DNA of 64,000 nucleotides, taken from positions 184,126 through 248,125 of the forward strand of contig NZ_JAHKRA010000004.1 in NCBI RefSeq assembly GCF_019345525.1, given 5' to 3'. A program made the translations under genes and the position numbers. This document shows positions 36,838 through 44,622 of the stretch, in pieces. Under the pieces are notes generated by a model. The model saw only the letters and a program-made list of their open reading frames with translations. It had not been told where the DNA came from and did no database searches. Positions within the stretch are counted from its first letter, which is position 1, and each line of letters opens with the position of its first letter. Source of the DNA: Flavobacterium sp. NKUCC04_CG (GTDB taxonomy: Bacteria > Bacteroidota > Bacteroidia > Flavobacteriales > Flavobacteriaceae).

Positions 36838-37013
36838 TACGCAGATAGGCGAATAGGCAGATAGGCGAATACGCAGATACGTGAATACGTGAATACGTGA
36901 ATAGGCAGATACGTGAATAGGCAGATACGTGAATACGCAAATACGTGAATACGCAAATACGTGAATACGCAAATACGTGAATAGGCAGATAGGCAGATAC
37001 GCGAATACGTGAA
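36838..37013. repeat. Perfect-register array of 22 degenerate 8-bp units
   Basis: Exactly 22 octamers without a single indel, all fitting TA(C/G)G(C/T)(A/G)(A/G)A. Only a few variants occur: TACGTGAA (8), TAGGCAGA (5), TACGCAAA (3), TAGGCGAA (2), TACGCAGA (2), TACGCGAA (1) and similar. Substitutions fall at fixed positions. The minus strand is open for about 90 codons because 24 nt equals 8 codons, but the resulting repeat peptide is an artefact of the repeat. Confidence 0.92.
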
Positions 37014-37034
37014 TCAGCTCTAAAATACATAGAA

Positions 37035-37470
37035 ACCAACACGATTTTAGCCTAGATAAACACTTAGTCTGTTTTATATGCTCAAAAGCGAATACGCAAA
37101 TCTGCGAATAGGCGAATCCGCTCTAGAATAAAACCAACACGATTTTAGCCTAGATAAACACTTAGTCTGTTTTATATGCTCAAAAGCGAATCCGTAAATC
37201 TGCGAATAGGCGAATCCGCTCTAGAATAAAACCAACAAAATTTTAGTCTAAATAAACACTTAGTCTGTTTTATATGCTCAAAAGCGAATACGCAAATCTG
37301 CGAATAGGCGAATCCGCTCTAGAATAAAACCAACATGATTTTAGCCTAGATAAACACTTAGTCTGTTTTATATGCTCAAAAGCGAATCCGTAAATCTGCG
37401 AATAGGCGAATCCGCTCTAGAATAAAACCAACACGATTTTAGCCTAGATAAACACTTAGTCTATTTTATG
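37035..37470. repeat. 98-bp tandem repeat, four copies plus a partial fifth
   Basis: Copies begin with ACCAAC at 37035, 37133, 37231, 37329 and 37427, a constant 98-bp step. Each unit holds an AT-rich spacer (TTTTAGCCTAGATAAACAC, then TTAGTCTGTTTTATATGC) and a block of four or five octamers of the family above (GCGAATAC, GCAAATCT, GCGAATAG, GCGAATCC). Copies differ by only a few substitutions. Confidence 0.93.
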
Positions 37471-37620
37471 AGTGCTAAAGCGAATCCGCGAATCCGCGAA
37501 TCCGCAAATAGGCGAATAGGCTCTAGAATAAATAGGTGCCAACAAAATTTTAGTCTATTTTAGGCGCGCTAAAGCGAATACGCGAATCCGCATATAAGCG
37601 AATAAGCAAATCCATTCTAG
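37471..37620. repeat. Diverged spacer-plus-octamer units before the XRE gene
   Basis: Two further units in the same style but with a different spacer (AATAGGTGCCAACAAAATTT, then AGTCTATTTTA). This spacer recurs after the XRE gene at about 38291. Confidence 0.85.
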
Positions 37621-37652
37621 TTGATTTGATATTTCAAAATTTCATATATACA

Positions 37653-37681
37653 TTGTTTTCTTAGATATTTTTATAACTTTA
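37653..37681 (+). promoter_or_regulatory. Predicted promoter of the XRE regulator
   Basis: TTG at 37653-37655 and TAACTTTA at 37674-37681 (7 of 8 positions of the -7 consensus), spacer 18 nt. The implied 5' UTR is about 55 nt and contains an imperfect GGGGTTCC / GGGAATCC hairpin. Confidence 0.55.
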
Positions 37682-37743
37682 CAACGCTTTGTCTTTACGG
37701 TAAGGGGTTCCGTCGGGAATCCATTCTTAATTTATTTAATGTT

Positions 37744-38166
37744 ATGGAACATAAAACAATACATCAAGGTCGAAATATAAAACGTTTCCGTGAAATGCTT
37801 GGTATTAAACAGGAAGCTTTGGCGTTTGATTTAGGAGAGGATTGGAATCAGCAGAAAATTTCACTTTTAGAAAATAAGGAAGTTGTGGATAAATCATTGC
37901 TAAAAGATATTTCACAAGCCTTAAAAATTCCTGTAGAAGCTTTTGAAAACTTCGATGAAGAACAGGCGATTAATCTAATCTCCAATACCGCAACTTTTGA
38001 AAATTGCTCTCAACCTTCTTTTTTTAGCTTTCAGCCTACATTTCATCCTGTAGAAAAAATCATGGAACTTTACGAGGAAAAAATGGCTTTATACGAGCGT
38101 ATGTTGCAAGAGAAGAGCGACATGATATCGCAATTAAAAGAACTGATTGACACTATTAAAGGGTAA
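37744..38166 (+). CDS. XRE-type helix-turn-helix protein
   Basis: A 140-residue protein. An HTH_3/XRE domain covers about 7-70 (GRNIKRFREMLGIKQEALAF ... QQKISLLENKEVV ... ALKIPVEAFENF). A linker is followed by a C-terminal coiled coil (about 104-140) suited to dimerisation. I recall this type as a multicopy family in Flavobacteriaceae, but copy number cannot be checked here. The gene is bracketed by units of the 8-bp/spacer repeat on both sides and stands alone. It may regulate itself or bind the repeats; neither is shown. Confidence 0.85.
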   Translation: MEHKTIHQGRNIKRFREMLGIKQEALAFDLGEDWNQQKISLLENKEVVDKSLLKDISQALKIPVEAFENFDEEQAINLISNTATFENCSQPSFFSFQPTFHPVEKIMELYEEKMALYERMLQEKSDMISQLKELIDTIKG

Positions 38167-38174
38167 AGGAGTTA

Positions 38175-38369
38175 TTAGTCTATTTCAAATGTGCTAAAGC
38201 GAATAGGTGAATACGCAGATACGCAGATACGCAGATACGCGAATAGGCGAATCCGCGAATCCGCGAATAGGCGAATAGGCTCTAAAATAAATAGGTGCCA
38301 ACAAAATTTCAGTCTATTTTATGCGTGCTAAAGCGAATCCGCAAATCCGCAAATAGGCGAATCCGCAAT
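38175..38369. repeat. Spacer-plus-octamer repeats after the XRE gene
   Basis: Two octamer blocks (GCGAATAG, GTGAATAC, GCAGATAC three times, GCGAATCC and others) around a spacer AATAGGTGCCAACAAAATTT that matches the one at about 37530. The downstream edge is the terminator at 38371. Confidence 0.88.
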
Positions 38370-38370
38370 A

Positions 38371-38403
38371 AAAAAAAGACCAACATCAGTTGGTCTTTTT
38401 TTT
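38371..38403. terminator. Bidirectional terminator
   Basis: A 14-bp stem AAAAAAAGACCAAC / GTTGGTCTTTTTTT with an ATCA loop, directly after the enoyl-CoA hydratase stop on the minus strand. Confidence 0.93.
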
Positions 38404-38406
38404 ATC

Positions 38407-39189
38407 TTACAATCCTTTAAAATCCGGTTTTCTTTTTTCTAAAAAGGCGGTAGTACCTTCTTTGAAATCTTCTGTAGCAAAACACTCTCCAAAAGCTTTG
38501 ATTTCTTCGTGGAAACCGTTTACGCCATCTTTAAAGTTGGCATTAACTGCTTTGATGGCTTTACCTACTGCAGTTGGGGAGTTTCTGGCGATTTTAAGAG
38601 CCATTTCCTTAGTGAAGTGTAGTAATTGTTGTTGTGGGACTACATGGTTAACCAAACCGTATGCTTTGGCTGTTTCGGCGTCGATCATACTTGCGGTTAA
38701 AATCATTTCCATAGCGCGTCCTTTTCCTACTAATTGCGGTAGTCTTTGTGTACCTCCATATCCAGGAATAACGCCTAAGGTTACTTCCGGTAGGCCCATT
38801 TTTGCATTGTCTGATGCGATTCTAAAATCAGCTGCCATAGCCAATTCCAGTCCACCGCCTAGAGCAAAACCATTGACGGCTGCAATAACGGGTTTGGAAA
38901 TGTTTTGTACAAAGTCAAACAATAATTCCTGACCTTTTGCTGCGAGTTGCGATCCTTCGCTTAAAGAGAAATTAGCAAATTCTGAAATATCGGCGCCTGC
39001 GATAAATGCTTTCTCGCCACTTCCTGTAATGATGATGGCACGAATACTAGAATCTTTTTCAATGGATTTTAGCGCTTGGTGCAATTCTTCAATCGTGGCT
39101 TTGTTTAAAGCGTTTAGTTTGCTTGGACGATTAATAGTCAAAATGGCCAAAGGCGCTTCTCTTTCAACTAAAATGTTTTCAAATTCCAT
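38407..39189 (-). CDS. Enoyl-CoA hydratase/isomerase family protein
   Basis: A 260-residue crotonase. The oxyanion-hole segments are KAFIAGADISEF (near 63) and NGFALGGGLELAMAADF (near 106), and both catalytic glutamates have counterparts, in GGGLELA and MGLPEVTLGVIPGYGGTQRL (near 132). That pair favours true hydratase activity, hydration of trans-2-enoyl-CoA in fatty-acid breakdown. It is the last gene of the minus-strand operon that starts with the AraC-type regulator, 10 nt after the histidine kinase gene. Confidence 0.92.
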   Translation of the reverse strand: MEFENILVEREAPLAILTINRPSKLNALNKATIEELHQALKSIEKDSSIRAIIITGSGEKAFIAGADISEFANFSLSEGSQLAAKGQELLFDFVQNISKPVIAAVNGFALGGGLELAMAADFRIASDNAKMGLPEVTLGVIPGYGGTQRLPQLVGKGRAMEMILTASMIDAETAKAYGLVNHVVPQQQLLHFTKEMALKIARNSPTAVGKAIKAVNANFKDGVNGFHEEIKAFGECFATEDFKEGTTAFLEKRKPDFKGL

Positions 39190-39199
39190 AATTTGTGAT

Positions 39200-40672
39200 T
39201 TATGTGTTAATGATCGGTAGGCTTACTCGGAAACAGGTTCCCTTTCCGGGTTCTGATTCAAAGCTGATACTACCGTTGTGGTTTTCTACTATATTTTTGA
39301 TAATTCCCAGTCCCAATCCCATTCCGCTGGATTTGGTAGTGAATTTAGGTTCGAAAATACGATTTTTATTTTCAATGCTGATTCCTATTCCATTATCTTT
39401 TACTTCTAGCAATACGTTATTGTGTACTTTCTTAATAGAAACAACGATTTCCGGATTCGTTTCTGTTTCGGGTATGGCTTGTATGGCGTTTTTGACCAAG
39501 TTGGTAATAATTCGGATAAGATGGGTACGATCCATTCGCGTAATGATGCTCTTTTCTTCCGACTCAAAACGAATGTAGTTCTCGTTAAAAATATCCAATG
39601 CCAGTTGAACGATCTTGACGATGTTGAGGTTTTCGTTTTTCTGAGCCGGCATGGAGGCAAAGTTTGAAAAGGCCGAGGCAACCGAATTCATCGTGTCAAT
39701 TTGTTGAATCAGTGTTTTGGAGTAATCATCGACTTTCTGTTTGATATTCGGGTCATTAACGTCAAAACGCCTTTGAAAACTCTGTACGGTTAAACGCATC
39801 GGAGTTAAGGGGTTTTTGATTTCATGCGCCACTTGTTTGGCCATTTCGCGCCAAGCTTGCTCGCGTTCGCTTTGGGCTAGTTTAGAAGCACTGTCGTCCA
39901 ATTGATCCACCATCTGATTGTAGGCCGTAATCAAATCGTTGATTTCCTTACTCGAGGAAGTGACTAATATTTTTTCGTTTTTCTTGTTGAGTTGGGTTGC
40001 GGTTATTTTTGTACTGATCGTTTGTAATTTGCTGGTGATATAGGTCGATAGAAAATAAGCAATAGTGATCGACATGATCAACATAAACAAATACACCTGA
40101 CTAAATCGCATTAAGAAATTTTTGATTTCATTCTCATAGAACTCCGTTTCTTCGGGATAGGGAAGTTGGATAACCCCCAAAGGTTTGAATTTGTTGTCCT
40201 TTAAGTAGCTATAAGCCGTGCGATATCGCTCGTTATTAATCATCTTTAAATCTACAAAACGCTTGGATTGAGACGATTGTAGGATTTTTAAAATCATGGG
40301 TGAAATCGGTGGTGGAATGCTGTCTATCGAAAAATTGCCTTTGGAAGAAATCAGTAAGTGTCCTTCTAAGTCGTGTATGTTGATTTCTATGCTGTGTATG
40401 GTGGCTAATTCGTGGATTTTGTCCTTAAAAATCAGCGGGAGGTTTTTGGTTGTTAAAGGATAAGTTGTGGTCGAAAGTATAAAATTGATGTGTTCGTTAA
40501 TCGAGTTTTCCTTACGTTCCAAACGATCTTGATGAAAGGTACGCGCTTCCTTTCGGAATTGATATACCGATACGGCCGCTATGAGTACAGAGGAAATTAA
40601 GGTCAAAAAGATTAACGAAATAAATATTCTATTTCGCAATGAAAAATTCCTTAGTAGAAAATTGTTTTTCAT
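39200..40672 (-). CDS. Sensor histidine kinase, NtrY-like
   Basis: A 490-residue membrane kinase. TM1 is about 14-37, a periplasmic sensor region about 38-190, TM2 about 192-211, then a HAMP-like linker. The H box is VAHEIKNPLTPMRLTVQSFQ with phospho-acceptor His283, the N box NLVKNAIQAIPE, and the ATP-lid glycines DNGIGI and GMGLGLGIIKNIV. The NPLTPMRL form of the H box is typical of NtrY-type kinases. No response regulator is adjacent. It begins right after the hemJ-like stop codon. Confidence 0.92.
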   Translation of the reverse strand: MKNNFLLRNFSLRNRIFISLIFLTLISSVLIAAVSVYQFRKEARTFHQDRLERKENSINEHINFILSTTTYPLTTKNLPLIFKDKIHELATIHSIEINIHDLEGHLLISSKGNFSIDSIPPPISPMILKILQSSQSKRFVDLKMINNERYRTAYSYLKDNKFKPLGVIQLPYPEETEFYENEIKNFLMRFSQVYLFMLIMSITIAYFLSTYITSKLQTISTKITATQLNKKNEKILVTSSSKEINDLITAYNQMVDQLDDSASKLAQSEREQAWREMAKQVAHEIKNPLTPMRLTVQSFQRRFDVNDPNIKQKVDDYSKTLIQQIDTMNSVASAFSNFASMPAQKNENLNIVKIVQLALDIFNENYIRFESEEKSIITRMDRTHLIRIITNLVKNAIQAIPETETNPEIVVSIKKVHNNVLLEVKDNGIGISIENKNRIFEPKFTTKSSGMGLGLGIIKNIVENHNGSISFESEPGKGTCFRVSLPIINT

Positions 40673-41212
40673 CTAATTTTTGTTCTGTTCGCGTATTTTT
40701 TTATAAAATTTATACCCCATCATCAATAAAAATGAAAACGCGATGATTCCTATCAGTCCGTAAATCCAATTGACAGCACTTTTTAAAACGGCTAAAAAAA
40801 CAACTGCAAACAAGATGATGGTTGCTCCTTCATTCCAAAGTCTAAAAAAAGCAGCGGTTTTATTTAGGGTAGCCTTTTCGATTTGTGTTACAAACTGCTG
40901 ACACTTGAAGTGGTAGATAAGCAATAAAAGTACAAAAAATAATTTGACATGCATCCAGGGTTGCGTAAATAAAATGGGATTGTAAATAAACATCCCGATG
41001 CCGAAACTCACCGCTAAAACAGCTGCTGGCCAGGTGATAATGTACCAGAGGCGGTTCGTCATGAGCTGGTATTGCTCGGATAGAATTCGCTTTTCCGGTT
41101 CCGATTTGAGTTGTGCTTCGGCATAATACACAAACAGGCGGACGATATAAAAAAGTCCGGCGAACCAACAAACTATAAAGATGATGTGTAGTGCTTTTAA
41201 ATATAAATACAT
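40673..41212 (-). CDS. hemJ: HemJ-like protoporphyrinogen oxidase
   Basis: A 179-residue membrane protein with about four helices. The N-terminal LKALHIIFIVCWFAGLFYIV with His9 and the RLFVYYAEA that follows are characteristic of the HemJ (UPF0093) family, and CopD-like proteins share this region. HemJ oxidises protoporphyrinogen IX to protoporphyrin IX. The call is supported by context: it lies 7 nt after hemH, whose substrate it would make, and no hemG or hemY is in the window. Confidence 0.82.
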   Translation of the reverse strand: MYLYLKALHIIFIVCWFAGLFYIVRLFVYYAEAQLKSEPEKRILSEQYQLMTNRLWYIITWPAAVLAVSFGIGMFIYNPILFTQPWMHVKLFFVLLLLIYHFKCQQFVTQIEKATLNKTAAFFRLWNEGATIILFAVVFLAVLKSAVNWIYGLIGIIAFSFLLMMGYKFYKKIREQNKN

Positions 41213-41219
41213 GCTGTTT

Positions 41220-42236
41220 TTATTTGGTTTTCCATTCGTTAATCCAGGTCACTAAGGCGTCGATCCATTGGTCGTCGTCGTTTAAGCACGGAATGGTTTT
41301 AAATTCGGTACCGCCACGTTGTAAAAACTCATGCTTGGCTTCCATTCCTATTTCCTCAAGGGTTTCCAGGCAGTCTGCTACAAAAGCAGGGGTGACGATG
41401 GCGAGTTTTTTAACGCCGTTTTCAGCCATTTGGTTAACGGTCATGTCCGTTGCTGGGTCTAGCCATTTATCGCGCCCCAAACGCGATTGAAAACTTACGG
41501 AATATTTATCAGCTGGAATTCCCAAGGCGTCAACCACTTGTTTGGTGGTTGCAAAACATTGGTGACGGTAACAGTAGTCGTGAGCGACAGAAGGCGTATT
41601 GCAACAGCTACCGTCTATTTGGCAATGACTTTTGGTAATATCGGATTTTTTGATGTGGCGCTCGGGTACACCGTGGTACGAAAAAAGCAGTTGATCGTAA
41701 TCATAATTTTCTAAGTGACTTTTGATTGAGTTAGCTAGTGCGGCTACATATTCCTTTTTTTTATAAAAAGCCGGTAAACTCGTAATATTCATTTCAGGAT
41801 AGAATTTGCTGCGTAATTCTTCTGCTAAAACCGTTATGGTTTCTGTGGTAGCCATCGCAAATTGTGGGTATAGCGGAATTAAGAATACGTCGGTTACACC
41901 TTGTTGGTGTAATTTTTCTAAGCCTTGTTTGATAGAGGGTTCGCCATAACGCATCGCTAAAACCACGGGAATGTCCATCTTTTCTTCCACTTTAGCATGA
42001 GTACGTTGTGAAATCACTACAAGTGGAGATCCTTCGTCCCACCAAATCTTTTTATAGGCCGCCGCCGATTTTTTCGGGCGGGTGTTGAGGATGATTCCCT
42101 TTACCAATAAAGCTCTATATACATAAGGGATATCGATTACACGCTTGTCCATTAAGAATTCGCCTAAATACGGTTTAACATCTTTGGGTTCGGGACTTTT
42201 TGGGGAGCCTAGATTGACTAGTAGTACACCTTTCAT
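41220..42236 (-). CDS. hemH: Ferrochelatase
   Basis: A 338-residue ferrochelatase that inserts ferrous iron into protoporphyrin IX. It starts MKGVLLVNLGSP. The catalytic histidine lies in LLFSYHGVPERHIKKSD near 193. A cysteine-containing stretch, CQIDGSCCNT, follows. The C-terminal half has SFQSRLGRDKWLDPATD and VTPAFVADCLETLEEIG with the conserved Glu. It sits between the AraC-type regulator (18 nt upstream) and the hemJ-like gene. Confidence 0.96.
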   Translation of the reverse strand: MKGVLLVNLGSPKSPEPKDVKPYLGEFLMDKRVIDIPYVYRALLVKGIILNTRPKKSAAAYKKIWWDEGSPLVVISQRTHAKVEEKMDIPVVLAMRYGEPSIKQGLEKLHQQGVTDVFLIPLYPQFAMATTETITVLAEELRSKFYPEMNITSLPAFYKKKEYVAALANSIKSHLENYDYDQLLFSYHGVPERHIKKSDITKSHCQIDGSCCNTPSVAHDYCYRHQCFATTKQVVDALGIPADKYSVSFQSRLGRDKWLDPATDMTVNQMAENGVKKLAIVTPAFVADCLETLEEIGMEAKHEFLQRGGTEFKTIPCLNDDDQWIDALVTWINEWKTK

Positions 42237-42254
42237 CTTGTTTAGTTTTGAGTT

Positions 42255-43130
42255 TTATGATATGTTTTGACTGATAGACATCAGGTATTTTTTTGGAGTG
42301 GTTCCGAATTTCTTTTTAAAGGCAGAAATAAAATGACTCGAAGAACTGTATCCGATTTTTAATCCAACCTCGGTTACATTGTAATTCCCATTATTAAGCA
42401 GTTTTCGCGCAAATTCCATTTTGTAATCGAATAAAAAACTAAAAACCGAATCGCCGTAAATTTGTTTAAAGCCCATTTTGAGTTTTTTAATATTGATACC
42501 TACGGTATCTGCCAATTCCTGAAGCGTCGGTGGCTCTGCCATTCTACTGATGATAATCTCTTTGGCACGACGTATTTTTAAAACATTATCCTCGTCGATT
42601 AAGAAAGGACAATTTTCGGCATTGGGATCTTCATTTCGGTTAAAGTATAAACTCAATAACTCATAGGTTTTCCCTTTGTAATACAGTTTCTTAATCGAAG
42701 GATTTAAGTGATAATTAAAAACTTGATTTAATACTATGGCCATAGAAGGAGAAATACGTTCTTCACCATAATATTTCTTGTCCTTGGTTTCTTCGTTGAG
42801 GAAACCGATGAATGCCGCTTCTGTTGAAAACAGCGAATGGAATTTTTGTATCGATATCAAGATGGAAACGATCCACGAATTTGGAGCTATTTCCAAGTGG
42901 ACAGGCAGCTCTCTTTGCGGATTGTATAACACCAACGAACGTTCGCCTTCTAGCTCTAAAACATAACTTCCTTGGTTGAATAAAAAGCGGGCACTCCCTT
43001 TTAAATCGAAGTGAAATTGGATAACGCCCATTTTCATTTCCCTTTCGTAAGTTACCGTTTCATTGCTCTGGTTATCGAAGCGCAACAGTATGAAATCGTC
43101 TTCAATAATAACTTCTTCATTTGTACTCAT
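42255..43130 (-). CDS. AraC family transcriptional regulator
   Basis: A 291-residue protein. The C-terminal AraC/XylS DNA-binding domain covers about 190-288 (LQELADTVGINIKKLKMGFK, then VTEVGLKIGYSSSSHFISAF and KKFGTTPKKYL). The N-terminal ~180 residues form a sensor domain without recognised ligand residues. It is divergent from hemA and first in the operon with hemH and the hemJ-like gene, so it probably controls heme synthesis. A 13-nt element over its start codon is repeated upstream of hemA. Confidence 0.88.
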   Translation of the reverse strand: MSTNEEVIIEDDFILLRFDNQSNETVTYEREMKMGVIQFHFDLKGSARFLFNQGSYVLELEGERSLVLYNPQRELPVHLEIAPNSWIVSILISIQKFHSLFSTEAAFIGFLNEETKDKKYYGEERISPSMAIVLNQVFNYHLNPSIKKLYYKGKTYELLSLYFNRNEDPNAENCPFLIDEDNVLKIRRAKEIIISRMAEPPTLQELADTVGINIKKLKMGFKQIYGDSVFSFLFDYKMEFARKLLNNGNYNVTEVGLKIGYSSSSHFISAFKKKFGTTPKKYLMSISQNIS

Positions 43131-43142
43131 AGCGGTGTTTTT
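43130..43142. promoter_or_regulatory. Candidate AraC-type operator, copy 1
   Basis: TAGCGGTGTTTTT touches the start codon of the AraC-family gene. An identical 13-mer is at 43298-43310 before hemA. Confidence 0.4.
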
Positions 43143-43297
43143 TTTATTCCTTGGGGCGGCATACTTGAAAATATTTATTTAGAATCAATCTAGATAAGCC
43201 ACTCTGTAAGTATTGCCATTGCTACAAAAGTACTGGTTTTTATATAAATATGCCTAGTTTTGTTTAGATTTTCTAAGAACGATATAAATAGTCCTTC

Positions 43298-43310
43298 TAG
43301 CGGTGTTTTT
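43298..43310. promoter_or_regulatory. Candidate AraC-type operator, copy 2
   Basis: TAGCGGTGTTTTT, identical to the element at 43130-43142, ends 16 nt upstream of the hemA -7 box, in or next to the -33 region. This suits an activator site. No TTG -33 element is present there. Confidence 0.42.
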
Positions 43311-43326
43311 ATCAATGGCGAAGTCA

Positions 43327-43334
43327 TACATTTG
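43327..43334 (+). promoter_or_regulatory. Predicted -7 box of the hemA operon
   Basis: TACATTTG, an exact TAnnTTTG match. It places the transcript start near 43340 and rules against the upstream in-frame start codon at 43303. Confidence 0.6.
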
Positions 43335-43362
43335 TTTACTTTTTAGAATTGAAGAAATTTAT

Positions 43363-44622
43363 ATGGAAAACTCAACGAAGGTAAAACATGCGTCATTTTA
43401 CGTAATCGGTCTGAATTATCAGAAGGCAGATGCGGAAATGCGCGGTAAATTTAGCTTAAACGACGCGGCTAAAACTGCTGTTTTTGATCAGGCTAATGAA
43501 ACGGGTATCGCGAGTTTGATTATTATTTCTACCTGTAATAGAACCGAACTTTACGGTTTTGCGCAGCATCCTTTTGAGTTGATAAAATTGTTGTGTGACA
43601 ACAGTAATGGCAGTATTGAAGATTTTCAAAAAGTGGCTTATGTGCATAAAAATATGGAAGCCATTTCACATATGTTTCGAGTTGGAACCGGTTTGGACAG
43701 TCAGATTCTAGGCGATTTCGAAATCATCAGTCAGATAAAAAACAGTTTTATACAAGCGCGGGAAAAGGGATTGACGACCAGTTATTTTGAACGTTTAGTC
43801 AATGCGGTCATTCAAGCGAGTAAACGTATAAAAAACGAAACGGAAATCAGTTCCGGAGCTACTTCGGTTTCCTTTGCTTCGGTACAATATATAATGAATA
43901 CCATACCGGACATCAGTTCCAAGAATATTTTATTGTTTGGAACCGGTAAAATCGGAAGAAATACCTGCGAGAACTTGGTTAAACACACCAAGAACGAACA
44001 CATCACCTTAATCAACAGAACCAAGGATAAAGCTTTGGAGATTGCTGGTAAATTTGATTTGATAGTAAAGGATTATGCCGATTTGCATTCGGAACTTCGG
44101 CAAGCAGATGTTTTGATTGTGGCGACTGGAGCTCAAAATCCAACAATTGACAAGACCATTTTAAACCTAAACAAGCCCTTATTGATATTGGATTTGTCGA
44201 TTCCCAAAAACGTTGACGAAAACGTTCGCGATTTACCGGGGGTCGAATTGATTCATCTCGATCATCTGTCGCAAATGACCGATGATACCTTGGAACGACG
44301 CAAACAGTTTATTCCACAGGCCGAAATTATTATCGAGGAGGTGAAAGCCGAGTTTTTAGCTTGGGCTCAAGCCAGAAGATTTGCACCTACCATACATGCT
44401 TTAAAATCCAAATTGGAGGTTATAAAAGACAACGAGTTAAATTATCATCGAAAAAAAATAGATAACTTTCAGGAAGAACAAGCGCAACTGATCAGTATGC
44501 GTATTATCCAAAAAATCACTACCCATTTTGCCAACCATCTTAAACACGAAGATACCATGGTAGAAGAGAGTATTGAATGGATTGAAAAAGTTTTCCAAAT
44601 AGAAACTGTAAAAAATGACTAA
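43363..44622 (+). CDS. hemA: Glutamyl-tRNA reductase
   Basis: The first enzyme of the C5 heme pathway, reducing glutamyl-tRNA to glutamate-1-semialdehyde; 419 residues from the ATG at 43363. The frame is open from 43303, but the -7 box lies inside that extension. The catalytic cysteine is Cys58 in IISTCNRTELYGF, followed by GTGLDSQILGDFEIISQIK, the NADPH motif GTGKIGRNTCENL and a C-terminal dimerisation helix region. It overlaps hemC by 8 nt. First gene of hemA-C-D-E-orf-F-B. Confidence 0.95.
   Translation: MENSTKVKHASFYVIGLNYQKADAEMRGKFSLNDAAKTAVFDQANETGIASLIIISTCNRTELYGFAQHPFELIKLLCDNSNGSIEDFQKVAYVHKNMEAISHMFRVGTGLDSQILGDFEIISQIKNSFIQAREKGLTTSYFERLVNAVIQASKRIKNETEISSGATSVSFASVQYIMNTIPDISSKNILLFGTGKIGRNTCENLVKHTKNEHITLINRTKDKALEIAGKFDLIVKDYADLHSELRQADVLIVATGAQNPTIDKTILNLNKPLLILDLSIPKNVDENVRDLPGVELIHLDHLSQMTDDTLERRKQFIPQAEIIIEEVKAEFLAWAQARRFAPTIHALKSKLEVIKDNELNYHRKKIDNFQEEQAQLISMRIIQKITTHFANHLKHEDTMVEESIEWIEKVFQIETVKND

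Noticed and set aside
36770..37042. A 90-codon minus-strand frame with an 8-residue periodic peptide (FAYSRI/VSAYSR-like)
   Set aside because: It is produced by the 8-bp array (24 nt = 8 codons), overlaps the tRNA-Gln gene, and has no start context or known domain.
36838..38369. A CRISPR array
   Set aside because: Units are 8 or 98 bp, spacers are themselves repeated, and no cas gene is present.
43303..43362. 20-residue N-terminal extension of HemA
   Set aside because: The predicted -7 box (43327-43334) lies inside it, and HemA proteins start near the MENSTKVKHASFYVIGLN segment.
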